DNA of 64,000 bases from Paracoccaceae bacterium (GCA_024742455.1 JANSYL010000003.1:210440-274439), one strand, 5' to 3'; counted from the first letter of the stretch, positions 17,394-27,311 are shown. Numbers and translations: made by a program. Notes: generated by a model from the letters alone, not told the origin.

Positions 17394-18008
17394 TTACCCG
17401 AGCGTGACCGGGCCGGAGGGGGTGGTGAAGTCGGCCTCGATCCGGGGGATGGAGCCCTGGATGATGCTGAGACGCGCATCGGTGATGAGCGGATCGAGCG
17501 CGGCGCGCAGCGCATCTGCCCGAGGCGAGATCAGGCGCAAAGCGGTCAGCCGCACGCCCTGATCGGGCAGGCGCGGGGCGGGATGGGGCGTTTGCCATTC
17601 GAGAAGCGCCGGGAACAACCCGTCGAAGGGCAGCATCCCGGTGTCGTTGACGGCCATGCGCCAGCGGATCGCGTCGCGCGCCAGGTCCCAGGGTGTGCCC
17701 ACGCCCGGGGGCGCGGCGGCAAGGGCCGCGTCCAGATCATCGCTGCGGGCAGCCCACCGGGTCAGGCGCGCGGGGCCTGTGAAGGAGTCGAGGCTGAACC
17801 AGCGGGGGCGTCCGGGATCCCGGCCTTCGGGGTCGATGGCGATGACCTCGAGATAATCGTCCGGCCCGAGCGACAGCAGCCGGTTATGGGTGCCCATGAC
17901 CTCATGCCTGCCGCCTGTGGGCAGGGGCACGCCAAGCTGCGCCTCGATCTCGGCGGTGCCTTGCACCAGGTCGGTGGCGGTGACGACGAGATGGTCGAGG
18001 GTCAGCAT
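17394..18008 (-). CDS. VOC-family protein (glyoxalase-like)
   Basis: 204 aa. The N-terminus LDHLVVTATDL and the block GGRHEVMGTHNRLLSLGPD are typical of the glyoxalase-like domain group. Vicinal-oxygen-chelate proteins usually bind a divalent metal between beta-alpha-beta repeats; the His in HEVMGTHN and Glu in DYLEV are candidates. The substrate is unknown. It is divergent from the folate gene at 18102 with a 93-bp spacer. Confidence 0.82.
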   Translation of the reverse strand: MLTLDHLVVTATDLVQGTAEIEAQLGVPLPTGGRHEVMGTHNRLLSLGPDDYLEVIAIDPEGRDPGRPRWFSLDSFTGPARLTRWAARSDDLDAALAAAPPGVGTPWDLARDAIRWRMAVNDTGMLPFDGLFPALLEWQTPHPAPRLPDQGVRLTALRLISPRADALRAALDPLITDARLSIIQGSIPRIEADFTTPSGPVTLG

Positions 18009-18101
18009 GGGGTGCTTCCTTTCGGGGGACGGTGCGCGATAGGCTTGATGCGAGGCTTGCCGGGTTTTGCCGCCGGCCTCAAGCCGCGCGGGGGGCTGCG
18101 A

Positions 18102-18707
18102 ATGACCGAGCTGACCGAGATCAAGGCCGCGCTGCGGCGGCAGGCCTTCGCGGCGCGCAAGGCGGGTTTTGACATGCAGGGCGAAACCGGTGCCGTTGAC
18201 CATGCGGTCGCCGCGCTGCTGGACGAAATCGGCCCGGCACGGGGGCAGGTGATCGCGGGCTACATGCCGATCCGCACTGAGCTGGACCCGCGCCCGGCAA
18301 TGTCGGTGCTGGCGGAGGCCGCGCCGGTTTCCGTGCCGGTGATCGAGGCGGCGGGGCGGCCCCTGCGGTTTCGGGCATGGACGCCCGATGCCGTGATGGT
18401 CGATGGCCCCTTTGGCGCGCGTGTGCCGGAACGCGGTGACTGGCTGACCCCCACCGTGCTGATCGTGCCGCTGGTGGCCTTTGACGCGGCGGGCAACCGG
18501 TTGGGCTATGGCGGCGGGTTCTACGACCGGACGCTGGAGGGGTTGCGCGCCGCCCGGCCCACCCGCGCCATCGGGTTCGCCTTCGCCGCGCAACAGGTCG
18601 ATGCGGTGCCGATGGAACCCACCGACCAGCCGCTTGATGCGATCGTGACCGAGGCGGGCGTGATCCGCCCGCGATCCCCGCTTGCCCCACCCGGTGAGAG
18701 CGCCTAA
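18102..18707 (+). CDS. 5-formyltetrahydrofolate cyclo-ligase
   Basis: 201 aa. ATP-dependent conversion of 5-formyl-THF to 5,10-methenyl-THF, returning the storage form to the active folate pool. Diagnostic segments are KAALRRQAFAARKAG at the N-terminus (ATP-site basics) and the signature RLGYGGGFYDRTL near residue 135. The ATG at 18102 gives the short family N-terminus. It is followed after nine bases by the metallophosphoesterase gene and then the transporter gene, a likely operon. Confidence 0.93.
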   Translation: MTELTEIKAALRRQAFAARKAGFDMQGETGAVDHAVAALLDEIGPARGQVIAGYMPIRTELDPRPAMSVLAEAAPVSVPVIEAAGRPLRFRAWTPDAVMVDGPFGARVPERGDWLTPTVLIVPLVAFDAAGNRLGYGGGFYDRTLEGLRAARPTRAIGFAFAAQQVDAVPMEPTDQPLDAIVTEAGVIRPRSPLAPPGESA

Positions 18708-18716
18708 CCACGCGCC

Positions 18717-19538
18717 ATGCGCATTCTTTTTCTCGGCGATGTGATGGGCCGCGCGGGGCGGGCCGCGATCCTTGACCACCTGCCCCGGATCCGCCGGTCC
18801 TGGGCGCTGGATTTCATTGTCGTGAATGCCGAGAACGCGACCTCGGGTGCCGGGCTGAGTGCCGCGCATGGCAAGGAGATGCTGGAGGCGGGGGCCGATT
18901 GCCTGACGCTGGGCGATCATGCCTTCGACCAGCGCGAGATGCTGCAGGCCATCGAGAGCGAGCCGCGCATCCTGCGCCCCATCAATTTCGCCAAGGCCGC
19001 CCCCGGCGCTGGCGCGCGCCTGTTCAGGACGCAGACCGGCAAATCGGTGCTGGTGGCGCAGGTGTTGGGGCAGGTGTTCATGAAACGCCCCTTCGATGAC
19101 CCGTTTTCGGCGCTGGAGCTGACGCTGAAACGCTTTCCCCTTGGCGGGCAGGCCGACGCGGTGCTGGTCGACATCCATGCCGAGGCGACATCGGAAAAGA
19201 TGGCGGTGGGCCATTACTGTGATGGCAGGGCCAGCCTTGTGGTGGGCACCCACACCCATGTGCCGACGGGTGATGCGATGATCCTGCCGGGCGGCACCGG
19301 GTATCAGACCGATGCCGGGATGTGCGGCGATTACAATTCGGTCATCGGGATGGACAAGGCGGAACCTATGCGCCGTTTCATCACCGGCATGCCCAAGGAC
19401 CGCTTCACCCCCGCCGCCGGTCCCGCCACTCTGTCGGGGGTGTTTGTCGAGACCGATGATGCCACGGGCAAGGCCATGCGGATTGCCCCCGTCCGGCTGG
19501 GCGGTGCCCTGATCGAAACCCTGCCCGATGCGCCGTGA
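18717..19538 (+). CDS. TIGR00282/YmdB-family metallophosphoesterase
   Basis: 273 aa. Metal-dependent phosphodiesterase; relatives act on 2',3'-cyclic nucleotides. Metal ligands are visible in ILFLGDVMGRAGR (Asp8), VVNAENAT, TLGDHAFDQ, DIHAEATSEK and GTHTHVPTGD, all in family order, and the length is standard. Its last 11 bp overlap the start of the EamA transporter gene, so translation is coupled. Confidence 0.92.
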   Translation: MRILFLGDVMGRAGRAAILDHLPRIRRSWALDFIVVNAENATSGAGLSAAHGKEMLEAGADCLTLGDHAFDQREMLQAIESEPRILRPINFAKAAPGAGARLFRTQTGKSVLVAQVLGQVFMKRPFDDPFSALELTLKRFPLGGQADAVLVDIHAEATSEKMAVGHYCDGRASLVVGTHTHVPTGDAMILPGGTGYQTDAGMCGDYNSVIGMDKAEPMRRFITGMPKDRFTPAAGPATLSGVFVETDDATGKAMRIAPVRLGGALIETLPDAP

Positions 19539-20436
19539 CACCGCCGGGCTGATCGGGGTTCTGCTGATCCTCGGGGCGTTCTGGGGCATCACCCAGCCCC
19601 TGGCCAAGATCGCCGTTTCCGAAGGCTACCGGCATTTCGGAATCATCTTCTGGCAATTCGCCGTGGGGGCGGTGGCGCTGGGCGCGCTGATGCGGGCGCG
19701 CGGCCGCCGCCTGCCCTGGGAGGGGCGGCATGTCGCGCTATACGTCATCATCGCGCTGATCGGGACACTTCTGCCCAATTCGGCCAGTTATACCGCGGCG
19801 ATCCATCTGCCCTCGGGCATATTGTCGATCGTACTGTCGCTGGTGCCGATGCTGGCCTTTCCGGTCGCGCTGGCGCTGGGGCTGGACCGGTTTTCGCCGG
19901 TCCGGCTTCTGGGGCTTGTCCTGGGGCTGGCGGCCATCGTCCTGATCGCGGCGCCCGAGGCCAGCCTGCCCGACCCCGCGATGGTGCTGTGGCTGCCGAT
20001 GGCGCTGATCGCGCCCACCTTCTACGCCATCGAGGGGAATTTCGTCGCGCGCTACGGAACCGAGGGGCTGGACCCGGTGCAGGTGCTGTTCGGCGCCTCG
20101 GTGGTGGGGCTGGTCATGGCCGCGCCCCTGGCCTGGTTCACCGGGCAGTGGATTTCGCCCCTGCCCCCCTATGGCGCGCCCGACATCGCCATCCTGCTGA
20201 GCGCGCTGGCCCATGCCACGGCCTATGCCGGGTATGTCTGGCTGGTGGGGCGCGCGGGGCCGGTTTTTGCCGCGCAATGCGCGTATCTGGTGACGGGTTT
20301 CGGCATCCTCTGGGCCAAGCTGCTGCTCGGCGAGACCTATTCGGTCTGGGTCTGGGCGGCGATCGCGGTGATGTTTCTGGGCCTGTTCCTGGTGCAGCCG
20401 CGCGGGCGCGCGCAGACCGAAACCGCCCTTCGCTGA
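19528..20436 (+). CDS. DMT-superfamily EamA transporter
   Basis: 302 aa inner-membrane protein with about ten hydrophobic helices arranged as two EamA repeats (residues about 8-140 and 150-290). The first ends in an AIVLIAAPEA-type segment and the second in the typical GETYSVWVWAAIAVMFLGLFLV block. Substrate unknown (metabolite efflux is usual). It overlaps the preceding phosphoesterase gene by 11 bp. Confidence 0.88.
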   Translation: MRRDTAGLIGVLLILGAFWGITQPLAKIAVSEGYRHFGIIFWQFAVGAVALGALMRARGRRLPWEGRHVALYVIIALIGTLLPNSASYTAAIHLPSGILSIVLSLVPMLAFPVALALGLDRFSPVRLLGLVLGLAAIVLIAAPEASLPDPAMVLWLPMALIAPTFYAIEGNFVARYGTEGLDPVQVLFGASVVGLVMAAPLAWFTGQWISPLPPYGAPDIAILLSALAHATAYAGYVWLVGRAGPVFAAQCAYLVTGFGILWAKLLLGETYSVWVWAAIAVMFLGLFLVQPRGRAQTETALR

Positions 20437-20537
20437 GTGCGTCGTCGGTGGCGGTGCTTGCGGGATACGTCTGCTTGCGCCAGATTGCTCGGTGGCGCGT
20501 TTCGTGGCGCATGTCGCATAAAGGCCCGTGATCCCCG

Positions 20538-22319
20538 ATGATCGACCTTCCCCTGTCGCCCATGGCTGAGGCGCTGTCGGCGCTGGCGATCCTGTTGGGG
20601 ATGTTCGTGCTGTTCCTGCGCGAGATCTGGCCGACCGAGGTGGTCGCCATCGGCGGTGTCGCGGTGATGTTGCTGTTCGGCCTGCTGCCCGTCGATGACG
20701 CGATCGGCGTTTTGTCGAACCCCGCGCCATGGACGATTGCGGCCATGTTCATCGTGATGGGGGCGCTTGTGCGCACCGGAAGCCTGGACCATATCATCCG
20801 CTATGCCGAGGGTCAGGCGCGCACCCATCCGACCCGTGCGGTGGTGACCCTGTTTGCCTTCGTGGTGGTCGGATCGGCCTTCATGAACAACACGCCCATC
20901 GTCGTGATCATGATCCCGGTCTTCGTGCAGATCGCGAATATCCTTGGAAAATCGGCGTCGAAATTCCTGATCCCGCTCAGCTATGCCGCGATCATGGGCG
21001 GAACGCTGACCCTGATCGGGACCTCGACCAACCTTCTGGTCGACGGGGTGGCGCGGCAACAGGGGCTGGCGCCCTTCACGATTTTCGAGATCACGCCCAT
21101 CGGCCTGGTCGTGGTCGCCTGGGGTATGCTTTACCTGTGGCTGATCGGCGCGCGGCTTTTGCCTGAACGCACCTCGATGGCGGCGATGCTGGGCGCCGGG
21201 CGGGCCAAGCCCAAGTTTTTCACCGAGGTGGCGGTGCCCGAAGGGTCCGCCCTGATCGGCCAGAACGTCAACGAGGTGGACCTGTTCAAGCGCGACGGTC
21301 TGCGTCTGATCGACGTGCTGCGCGGCGATGCCTCGCTCAGGCGCGCGATGGAGGGTGTGGTGCTGGAAGCGGGGGACCGCGTCGTTTTGCGCACCGACAT
21401 GAGCGAGGTTCTGGGCCTGCAGCAATCGAAGGAGCTGCGCACGGTCGACAAGCTGCGGTCGGTCCGCACGACGACGGTCGAAGTGCTGATCACCCCGGGT
21501 GCGCGGATGGTAGGGCGCACGCTGGGCGCGCTGCGCCTGCGCCGTCGCTACGGGGTGTATCCGCTGGCGGTGCACCGGCGCAGCCAGAATATCGGGCAGA
21601 AGCTGGATGACCTCATCGTGCGTGTGGGCGACACGCTGTTGCTGGAGGGCGACCCCGAAGACATTCAGCGGCTGGCCGCCGACATGGACCTTGTCGATGT
21701 CACCAGCCCGTCGGAACGGGCCTACCGTCGCGGCAAGGCCCCGATCGCCATCGCCGCGATGGCGGGGATCGTCATCCTTGCCGCGCTGAACCTTGCCCCG
21801 ATCCTTGCGCTGGCGGTCATCGCGGTCGCAGTGGTGCTTTTGACCGGCTGCATCGATGCCGATGAGGCGTTCGGCTTCGTCGAGGGCCGTCTGCTGGCGC
21901 TGATCTTTTCCATGCTCGCCGTGGGCGCGGCGCTGGATCATACCGGCGCGATTTCCCTGATCGTGGGGCAGTTCGCGCCCGCGCTTTCGGGGATGTCGCC
22001 GGTGGTGCTGATCTGGGTGATCTATTTCACCACCACCGTGTTCACCGAGCTTGTATCCAACAACGCCATCGCCGTGATCATGGCCCCCATCGCCATCGCC
22101 CTGGCGCAGGCCGTTGGGGTTGATCCGCGCCCCTTGCTGGTGGCGGTGATGATCGCGGCCTCGGCCTGTTTCGCCACGCCCATCGGATACCAGACCAATA
22201 TGCTGGTCTATGGTCCGGGCGGTTACCGGTTTACGGATTTCATGCGCACGGGTATTCCCCTGAACCTGAGCCTCGGGGTGGTCGTCTGCCTGACGATTCC
22301 CCTGATCTGGCCCCTCTGA
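20538..22319 (+). CDS. SLC13-family permease with two RCK_C (TrkA-C) domains
   Basis: 593 aa inner-membrane anion/sodium symporter of the DASS/CitT group. The N-terminal membrane half includes TLIGTSTNLLV, and the C-terminal half has the matching IGYQTNMLVYGPGGY; these are the two SNT substrate/sodium loops. Between them, cytoplasmic residues about 215-385 hold two TrkA-C domains (EGSALIGQNVNE and PGARMVGRTLGALRLR). Transport of sulfate, citrate or another anion cannot be decided. A second, leftward copy of this architecture is at 22721. Confidence 0.9.
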   Translation: MIDLPLSPMAEALSALAILLGMFVLFLREIWPTEVVAIGGVAVMLLFGLLPVDDAIGVLSNPAPWTIAAMFIVMGALVRTGSLDHIIRYAEGQARTHPTRAVVTLFAFVVVGSAFMNNTPIVVIMIPVFVQIANILGKSASKFLIPLSYAAIMGGTLTLIGTSTNLLVDGVARQQGLAPFTIFEITPIGLVVVAWGMLYLWLIGARLLPERTSMAAMLGAGRAKPKFFTEVAVPEGSALIGQNVNEVDLFKRDGLRLIDVLRGDASLRRAMEGVVLEAGDRVVLRTDMSEVLGLQQSKELRTVDKLRSVRTTTVEVLITPGARMVGRTLGALRLRRRYGVYPLAVHRRSQNIGQKLDDLIVRVGDTLLLEGDPEDIQRLAADMDLVDVTSPSERAYRRGKAPIAIAAMAGIVILAALNLAPILALAVIAVAVVLLTGCIDADEAFGFVEGRLLALIFSMLAVGAALDHTGAISLIVGQFAPALSGMSPVVLIWVIYFTTTVFTELVSNNAIAVIMAPIAIALAQAVGVDPRPLLVAVMIAASACFATPIGYQTNMLVYGPGGYRFTDFMRTGIPLNLSLGVVVCLTIPLIWPL

Positions 22320-22339
22320 CGCCGCGAAAGGTCCGTTTC

Positions 22340-22714
22340 ATGCGTGCATTGCCCCTTCTCCTGATCCCCGCGCTGCTGGCGGGATGTGCCAGCGGCCCGG
22401 CGCAGCCGGTCGATATCCGCCTGAGCCCGTCATTGTTGCAGGTGCGGATGAGTGACGGCAGTTTCTGCGACGGCCCGGCGCCGGCATCGGGGGCAGAGCT
22501 CGGGTGGTCGGGCAGCTTCACCGGGTGCCCCTGGGCCTATGATTACGCGCTTCAGATCGACCCGGGCACCAACCCCGTGCGCTTCGTGGCCGAGGCCATC
22601 GCCAATGCCGCCGGGGGCGAGATCACGCCGGTCGCCGATATCGTGATCACCCGCCCCGACGGGCGTTCGTTCCGTTTCGTGGCGCCGGGATCGCGGGACC
22701 GGACGGGCGACTGA
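22340..22714 (+). CDS. small putative lipoprotein
   Basis: 124 aa. The signal peptide ends in the lipobox LLAGC (Cys at residue 16), so it is lipid-anchored. The mature part has two further cysteines, about residues 46 and 61, likely a disulfide. It starts 20 bp after the SLC13 gene and is probably co-transcribed with it. Family not recognised. Confidence 0.8.
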   Translation: MRALPLLLIPALLAGCASGPAQPVDIRLSPSLLQVRMSDGSFCDGPAPASGAELGWSGSFTGCPWAYDYALQIDPGTNPVRFVAEAIANAAGGEITPVADIVITRPDGRSFRFVAPGSRDRTGD

Positions 22715-22720
22715 AGCGGG

Positions 22721-24496
22721 TCAGAGCGGCCAGACCATCAGGATGGTGGGCACGGACACCGCGATGATCAGCACCTCGAGCGGCAGGCCCATCCGCCAGT
22801 AATCGCCGAACCCGTAGCCGCCGGGGCCCAGGATCAGCGTGTTGTTCTTGTGCCCGATGGGCGTGAGGAACGCGGCCGAGGCGGCGACAGCCACCGCCAT
22901 TAGGAACGGGTCGGGCGAGGTTCCGAGCGTGGCGGCCATCTGGATGCCCACGGGGGCCGCAACGATCGCGGTGGCGGTGTTGTTGAGGATGTCCGACAGC
23001 GTCATCGTCACCACCATCAGCACCGTCAGGATCGCCCAGGCCGGCAACCCGTCGGTCAGCGTCAGAAGCGCCCCGGCGATCAGGTCCGTTCCGCCCGATG
23101 CCTCGAGCGCCGCGCCGAGCGGGATCATCGAGCCGAGCAGGACCACCACCGGCCATTCGATATGGTCGTAGATTTCCGACAAGGGCAGGATGCGCAGCAG
23201 CACGTATCCCACCGCCACCAGCCCGAGCGCGATGGGCAGGTAAAGCCAGCCGACAGACGCCGCCAGAACCGCCGCGCCGAACAGGCCGATGGCGGCCCAT
23301 GTCTTGCCATCCTGCGTGACGGCAAGGCCCCGGTCGGCCAGCGGCAGCGCGCCGAGCCAGTCGGCGACCTCGTCGGCCCGGTCGGAGGGGACCAGCAGCA
23401 ACAGGATATCGCCGGGCCGGATCACCGTCTTGCGCAGCCGCTTGGTGATCCGCTGCCCCGACCGCGCGATGCCCATCAGCGTGCTGCGCTTGCGCCATGA
23501 CAGGCCCACCGCCTCGACCGTCTTGCCCGCGATCCGGGCGGTTTCGGGCACCACCATCTCGACCAGGGTGACCCCGTCGCCCAGCGCGTCCTCGGCGCCG
23601 CCGCCCCCGGTGACGGGGTCCAGAGACAGGGTCACCCGGAATTCGTCGAGCGCCTCGGGATGGGCCTCGACCACCAGCACATCGTTTTCCTTCAACACCA
23701 GATTGCGCCCGGTGCCGAAGCGACGCTTGCCCTCGCGCACGAGGCCCAGAAGACCGATATCGGCGGCGGCGGCCGGGGCGTCGAGGTCGCGCAGCCGCTG
23801 GCCCGCCAGTTTCGATCCTTCGGGGATGCGCAGTTCGGCCAGATAGGGTTCGAGTTCCTGGATCCGGTCCTGGCCCACGCCGGAATCCCGCACGGGGATC
23901 AGGCGCCAGCCGATCAGCGCCACGAAGGCCAGACCGACCAGCGCCGCCACGCCGCCCACCGGCGCGAAATCGAACATCCGGAACGGCTCGCCCAGGCTGT
24001 CCTCGCGGATCGTGGCGATGATGATGTTGGGCGGCGTGCCGATCAGGGTGACCATCCCGCCGAGGATCGTGCAGAATGACAGCGGCATCAGGCTGAGGCC
24101 CGGGCTGCGCCCTGCCTTGCGCGCGGTGGCGATATCGACGGGCATCAGGAGCGCCAGCGCGGCGACATTGTTCATGAAGGCCGAGAGCACGCCCCCGATC
24201 CCGCCCATGATGGCGATATGGGCGCCGAGACTGCGGGACGCATCGACGAAGGTTCGCGTGATCAGGTAAATGGCGCCCGAGCGCACCAGCCCCGCCGAGA
24301 CCACGAGCACCAGGGCGACGACCAGCGTGGCGGGATGGCCGAAGCCCGAAAACGCCGCGTCCGCCTCGACCACGCCAAGCACCACGCCCGCCATCAGGGC
24401 GCTGAACGCCACGAGGTCATAGCGGAACCGCCCCCACAGAAGCAGCGCGAAAACTGTGCCGAAAAGCGCGAACAGGATGATCTGGTCCTGGGTCAT
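22721..24496 (-). CDS. second SLC13-family permease with RCK_C domains
   Basis: 591 aa, the same plan as the gene at 20538: membrane half with TLIGTPPNIIIA, two cytoplasmic TrkA-C domains at about residues 205-385 (EGSKLAGQRLRDL and ETARIAGKTVEAVGL), and membrane half ending IGHKNNTLILGPGGYGFGDY. Sequence similarity outside the motifs is low, so it is a distant paralogue and not a recent duplication. It converges on the lipoprotein gene with a six-base gap. Confidence 0.9.
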   Translation of the reverse strand: MTQDQIILFALFGTVFALLLWGRFRYDLVAFSALMAGVVLGVVEADAAFSGFGHPATLVVALVLVVSAGLVRSGAIYLITRTFVDASRSLGAHIAIMGGIGGVLSAFMNNVAALALLMPVDIATARKAGRSPGLSLMPLSFCTILGGMVTLIGTPPNIIIATIREDSLGEPFRMFDFAPVGGVAALVGLAFVALIGWRLIPVRDSGVGQDRIQELEPYLAELRIPEGSKLAGQRLRDLDAPAAAADIGLLGLVREGKRRFGTGRNLVLKENDVLVVEAHPEALDEFRVTLSLDPVTGGGGAEDALGDGVTLVEMVVPETARIAGKTVEAVGLSWRKRSTLMGIARSGQRITKRLRKTVIRPGDILLLLVPSDRADEVADWLGALPLADRGLAVTQDGKTWAAIGLFGAAVLAASVGWLYLPIALGLVAVGYVLLRILPLSEIYDHIEWPVVVLLGSMIPLGAALEASGGTDLIAGALLTLTDGLPAWAILTVLMVVTMTLSDILNNTATAIVAAPVGIQMAATLGTSPDPFLMAVAVAASAAFLTPIGHKNNTLILGPGGYGFGDYWRMGLPLEVLIIAVSVPTILMVWPL

Positions 24497-24616
24497 GGCC
24501 GCAGGGTAGGGCTTTCGCGGCGGAGGGGAAACCGGCCTTCTTTACGGGTCCCATTGCCCCCGGCGGCGGGCTTGCGGTATTGAGCCCCCGATCAACACAG
24601 CATGTCGAGGAACCCG

Positions 24617-25363
24617 ATGGCAGGCCATTCAAAATGGGCGAATATCCAGCACCGCAAGGGGCGTCAGGACGCCGCGCGGTCAAAGCTGTTTTCGAAGCTG
24701 GCCAAGGAAATCACCGTGGCCGCCAAGATGGGTGACCCCGATCCCGACAAGAACCCGCGCCTGCGCCTGGCGGTGAAGGAGGCGAAATCGCAATCGGTGC
24801 CCAAGGACGTGATCGACCGCGCGATCAAGAAATCGCAGGGCGGGGATGCCGAGAATTACGAGGAAATCCGGTACGAGGGATACGGGCCAAACGGGGTGGC
24901 GGTGATCGTCGAGGCGATGACCGACAACCGCAACCGCACCGCGTCGACCGTGCGGTCGACCTTCGGCAAGCATGGCGGCAACCTGGGCGAGACGGGGTCG
25001 GTCGCCTTCATGTTCGACCGCAAGGGCCAGATCACCTATCCCGCCGATGTGGGTGATGAGGACACTGTGATGATGGCCGCCATCGAAGCGGGGGCCGAGG
25101 ACGTGGAAAGCGGCGAGGAGGGGCACGTGGTCTGGTGCGCCGATACCGACCTGAACGAGGTGTCCACCGCGCTGGAGGCGGAGCTGGGCGAGAGCGAGAG
25201 CACCAAGCTGGTCTGGCGGCCCACCACGACGACCGAGCTGGGGCTGGAGGATGCCCAGAAGCTGATGAAGCTGATCGAGGCGCTGGAGGATGACGACGAC
25301 GTGCAGACCGTGACGTCGAATTTCGAAATCTCCGACGAGGTGATGGAGCAGCTTTCGGCGTGA
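24617..25363 (+). CDS. yebC: YebC/PmpR-family protein
   Basis: 248 aa. The conserved N-terminus [18 protein letters not shown] is followed by the acidic middle domain ([19 protein letters not shown]). Family members act in translation of proline-rich stretches and/or as DNA-binding regulators. The ATG at 24617 has GAGGAA a few bases upstream and gives the family start. A repeat of the ATTGAGCA type follows directly after the gene. Confidence 0.95.
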   Translation: MAGHSKWANIQHRKGRQDAARSKLFSKLAKEITVAAKMGDPDPDKNPRLRLAVKEAKSQSVPKDVIDRAIKKSQGGDAENYEEIRYEGYGPNGVAVIVEAMTDNRNRTASTVRSTFGKHGGNLGETGSVAFMFDRKGQITYPADVGDEDTVMMAAIEAGAEDVESGEEGHVVWCADTDLNEVSTALEAELGESESTKLVWRPTTTTELGLEDAQKLMKLIEALEDDDDVQTVTSNFEISDEVMEQLSA

Positions 25364-25378
25364 CCGGCCGGGTGCTCG

Positions 25379-25435
25379 GGATTGAGCAATTGGCTCAACG
25401 CCATGTAATCGATTGAAAAACGCGGTCTTGTTGAC
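25379..25435 (+). repeat. ATTGAGCA-type intergenic repeat, copy 2
   Basis: Located just after yebC. It contains the palindrome TTGAGCAATTGGCTCAA (25382-25398), then AATCG and GCGGTCTTGTT, and aligns with 5202-5260. The remaining spacer to 25605 shows no gene. Confidence 0.5.
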
Positions 25436-25605
25436 CTTCGGGAAAGGTGTTCTCTGCCTGCGCCCCCTGGCGGGGTGCGATCGCGAGTGTTTCGGGTAAG
25501 AAGAAGCGGTGGGTCGCGCGAGCCGGCCACCGGGGCGCGCCGCCGGTCCGGGGTGCAAAACGGAAAGCCGGGCCGGGGTCCGGTCTACGGTTCGGGGGAG
25601 CATCC

Positions 25606-26211
25606 ATGACCGCCGCATTCATCGCAGGTTTCGCGTTGTCGCTCACCCTGATCCTGGCGATCGGGGCGCAGAATGCGTTCGTGCTGCGCCAGGGGCTGAG
25701 GCGGGCGCATGTGGGGGCGGTGGTCGGGCTGTGCTGTGTCAGCGAGGGCATCCTGATCTTCGCCGGTGTCGCGGGGTTCGGCGCGGTGGCGGAGGCCGCG
25801 CCTTTCGCACTGACGGCGATGCTGTGGGGCGGGGTGGCGTTCCTGATCTTTTACGGGCTGCGCAGCCTCTATGCCGCTTTCACAGTGGAGGAGGCGCTGG
25901 TGGCCGCCGGGGACGGGGACGGGGGCCTGTGGGCCGCTTTGGGCACAGCGGCGGTGCTGACCTGGGCCAACCCGCATGTCTACCTGGACACCGTGGGCCT
26001 GATCGGCGCGGTGGCGGCGCAGTATGGCGATGGCCGGTGGATCTTCGGGGTCGGCGCGCTGAGCGCAAGTTGCCTGTTCTTCGCCCTGCTGGGCTTTGGC
26101 GCGCGGGTACTGGCGCCGGTTTTCGCGCGGCCCGGGGCGTGGCGGGTGCTGGACGGCGTGGTGGGTGCGACGATGCTGGCGCTGGCGGCAAAGCTGGCGC
26201 TTGGCGCGTGA
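25606..26211 (+). CDS. LysE/ArgO-family amino-acid exporter
   Basis: 201 aa inner-membrane protein with six predicted helices. The signature ILAIGAQNAFVLRQGL at residues 17-32 and the TWANPHVYLD block near residue 122 are those of LysE/ArgO, which export basic amino acids. The ATG at 25606 has a GGGGGA sequence upstream. The next transporter gene begins 37 bp downstream. Confidence 0.9.
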   Translation: MTAAFIAGFALSLTLILAIGAQNAFVLRQGLRRAHVGAVVGLCCVSEGILIFAGVAGFGAVAEAAPFALTAMLWGGVAFLIFYGLRSLYAAFTVEEALVAAGDGDGGLWAALGTAAVLTWANPHVYLDTVGLIGAVAAQYGDGRWIFGVGALSASCLFFALLGFGARVLAPVFARPGAWRVLDGVVGATMLALAAKLALGA

Positions 26212-26248
26212 TCTTGTCGGGGACGGGCAAACCTGCGCAACTGCGCTT

Positions 26249-27166
26249 GTGAGCGTCATTTCCCCCTCGGCCAAAGCCCCCGCCCGCCCCCTGATCGGCG
26301 TCTTCTGGATGCTGCTGACGGGCGTGTGTTTTGTGGCCGTCACCGCCACGGTGAAACTGGTGGGCGACGTGGTGCCCCCGGCGCAGGCGGCGTTCCTGCG
26401 ATACGTGCTGGGGCTGGCCTTTCTGATCCCGATGATTCCCGCGATGCGGCGCACGGTCCTGAGCGCGCAGGCCTACCGGTTGTTCGGGCTGAGGGGGGTG
26501 GCGCATACGATAGGGGTGACCTGCTGGTTCTACGCGATGACGCAGATCCCCATCGCCGAGGTGACGGCGATGAATTACCTCAACCCCGTCTTCGTGTCGC
26601 TGATGGCCATCGTGGTCCTGGGCGAGGCGATGGCCGCGCGGCGCCTGATGGCGGTGGGGGTGGCGTTGATCGGGGCGCTGGTGATCCTGCGCCCCGGGTT
26701 CCGGGAGCTGAGCCCCGGGCACCTGGCGATGCTGGTGACGGCGGTGTCCTTCGCGGTGGGATACCTGGTGGCCAAGATCATGGCCGATGAAGTGCCGGCG
26801 GCAGTGGTCGTCTTCATGCTGTCGGTGACGGTGACCATCGGGCTTGCCCCGCTGGCCTTGTGGCAATGGGTGGCAGTGGGCTGGCGCGAGTTGGGATTGT
26901 TGTTCCTGACGGCCTGTTTCGCAACGGCGGGGCATTTCACGATGACGCTTGCGTTTTCATCGGCGCCCTTGACGGTGACGCAGCCGGTGGCGTTCCTGCA
27001 ACTGGTCTGGGCGACGCTTCTGGGGGTGTTCGTCTTCGCCGAACCGGTGGATGCCTTCGTGATCCTGGGCGGTGCGCTGATCATCGGGGCGGTCAGTTAC
27101 ATGACCTGGCGCGAGGCGCGGCTCAGGCGGGGGGTGCGGGCCGCCAGGGGGCCGACGCCCGGTTAA
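26249..27166 (+). CDS. DMT-superfamily EamA transporter
   Basis: 305 aa from a GTG start; ten hydrophobic helices in two EamA halves. The middle contains TQIPIAEVTAMNYLNPVFV, typical of S-adenosylmethionine-uptake-like and riboflavin-like DMT carriers; substrate unknown. No good ribosome-binding site precedes the GTG, so the true start may differ slightly. It follows the LysE gene with a short gap. Confidence 0.85.
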   Translation: MSVISPSAKAPARPLIGVFWMLLTGVCFVAVTATVKLVGDVVPPAQAAFLRYVLGLAFLIPMIPAMRRTVLSAQAYRLFGLRGVAHTIGVTCWFYAMTQIPIAEVTAMNYLNPVFVSLMAIVVLGEAMAARRLMAVGVALIGALVILRPGFRELSPGHLAMLVTAVSFAVGYLVAKIMADEVPAAVVVFMLSVTVTIGLAPLALWQWVAVGWRELGLLFLTACFATAGHFTMTLAFSSAPLTVTQPVAFLQLVWATLLGVFVFAEPVDAFVILGGALIIGAVSYMTWREARLRRGVRAARGPTPG

Positions 27167-27311
27167 CCTTTTCACGCCGCCCGGAAATTGGGCAGCGCCC
27201 CCGCCCTGCGCCCATGCTGCCGACAAACCGCCATGCTGCAGCGCGGCAAGCGCAGGCGAAGTCATGTTCCTGACGCCGCCCAAGGGTTGTGGTGACGGCA
27301 GCGGAGGGATC

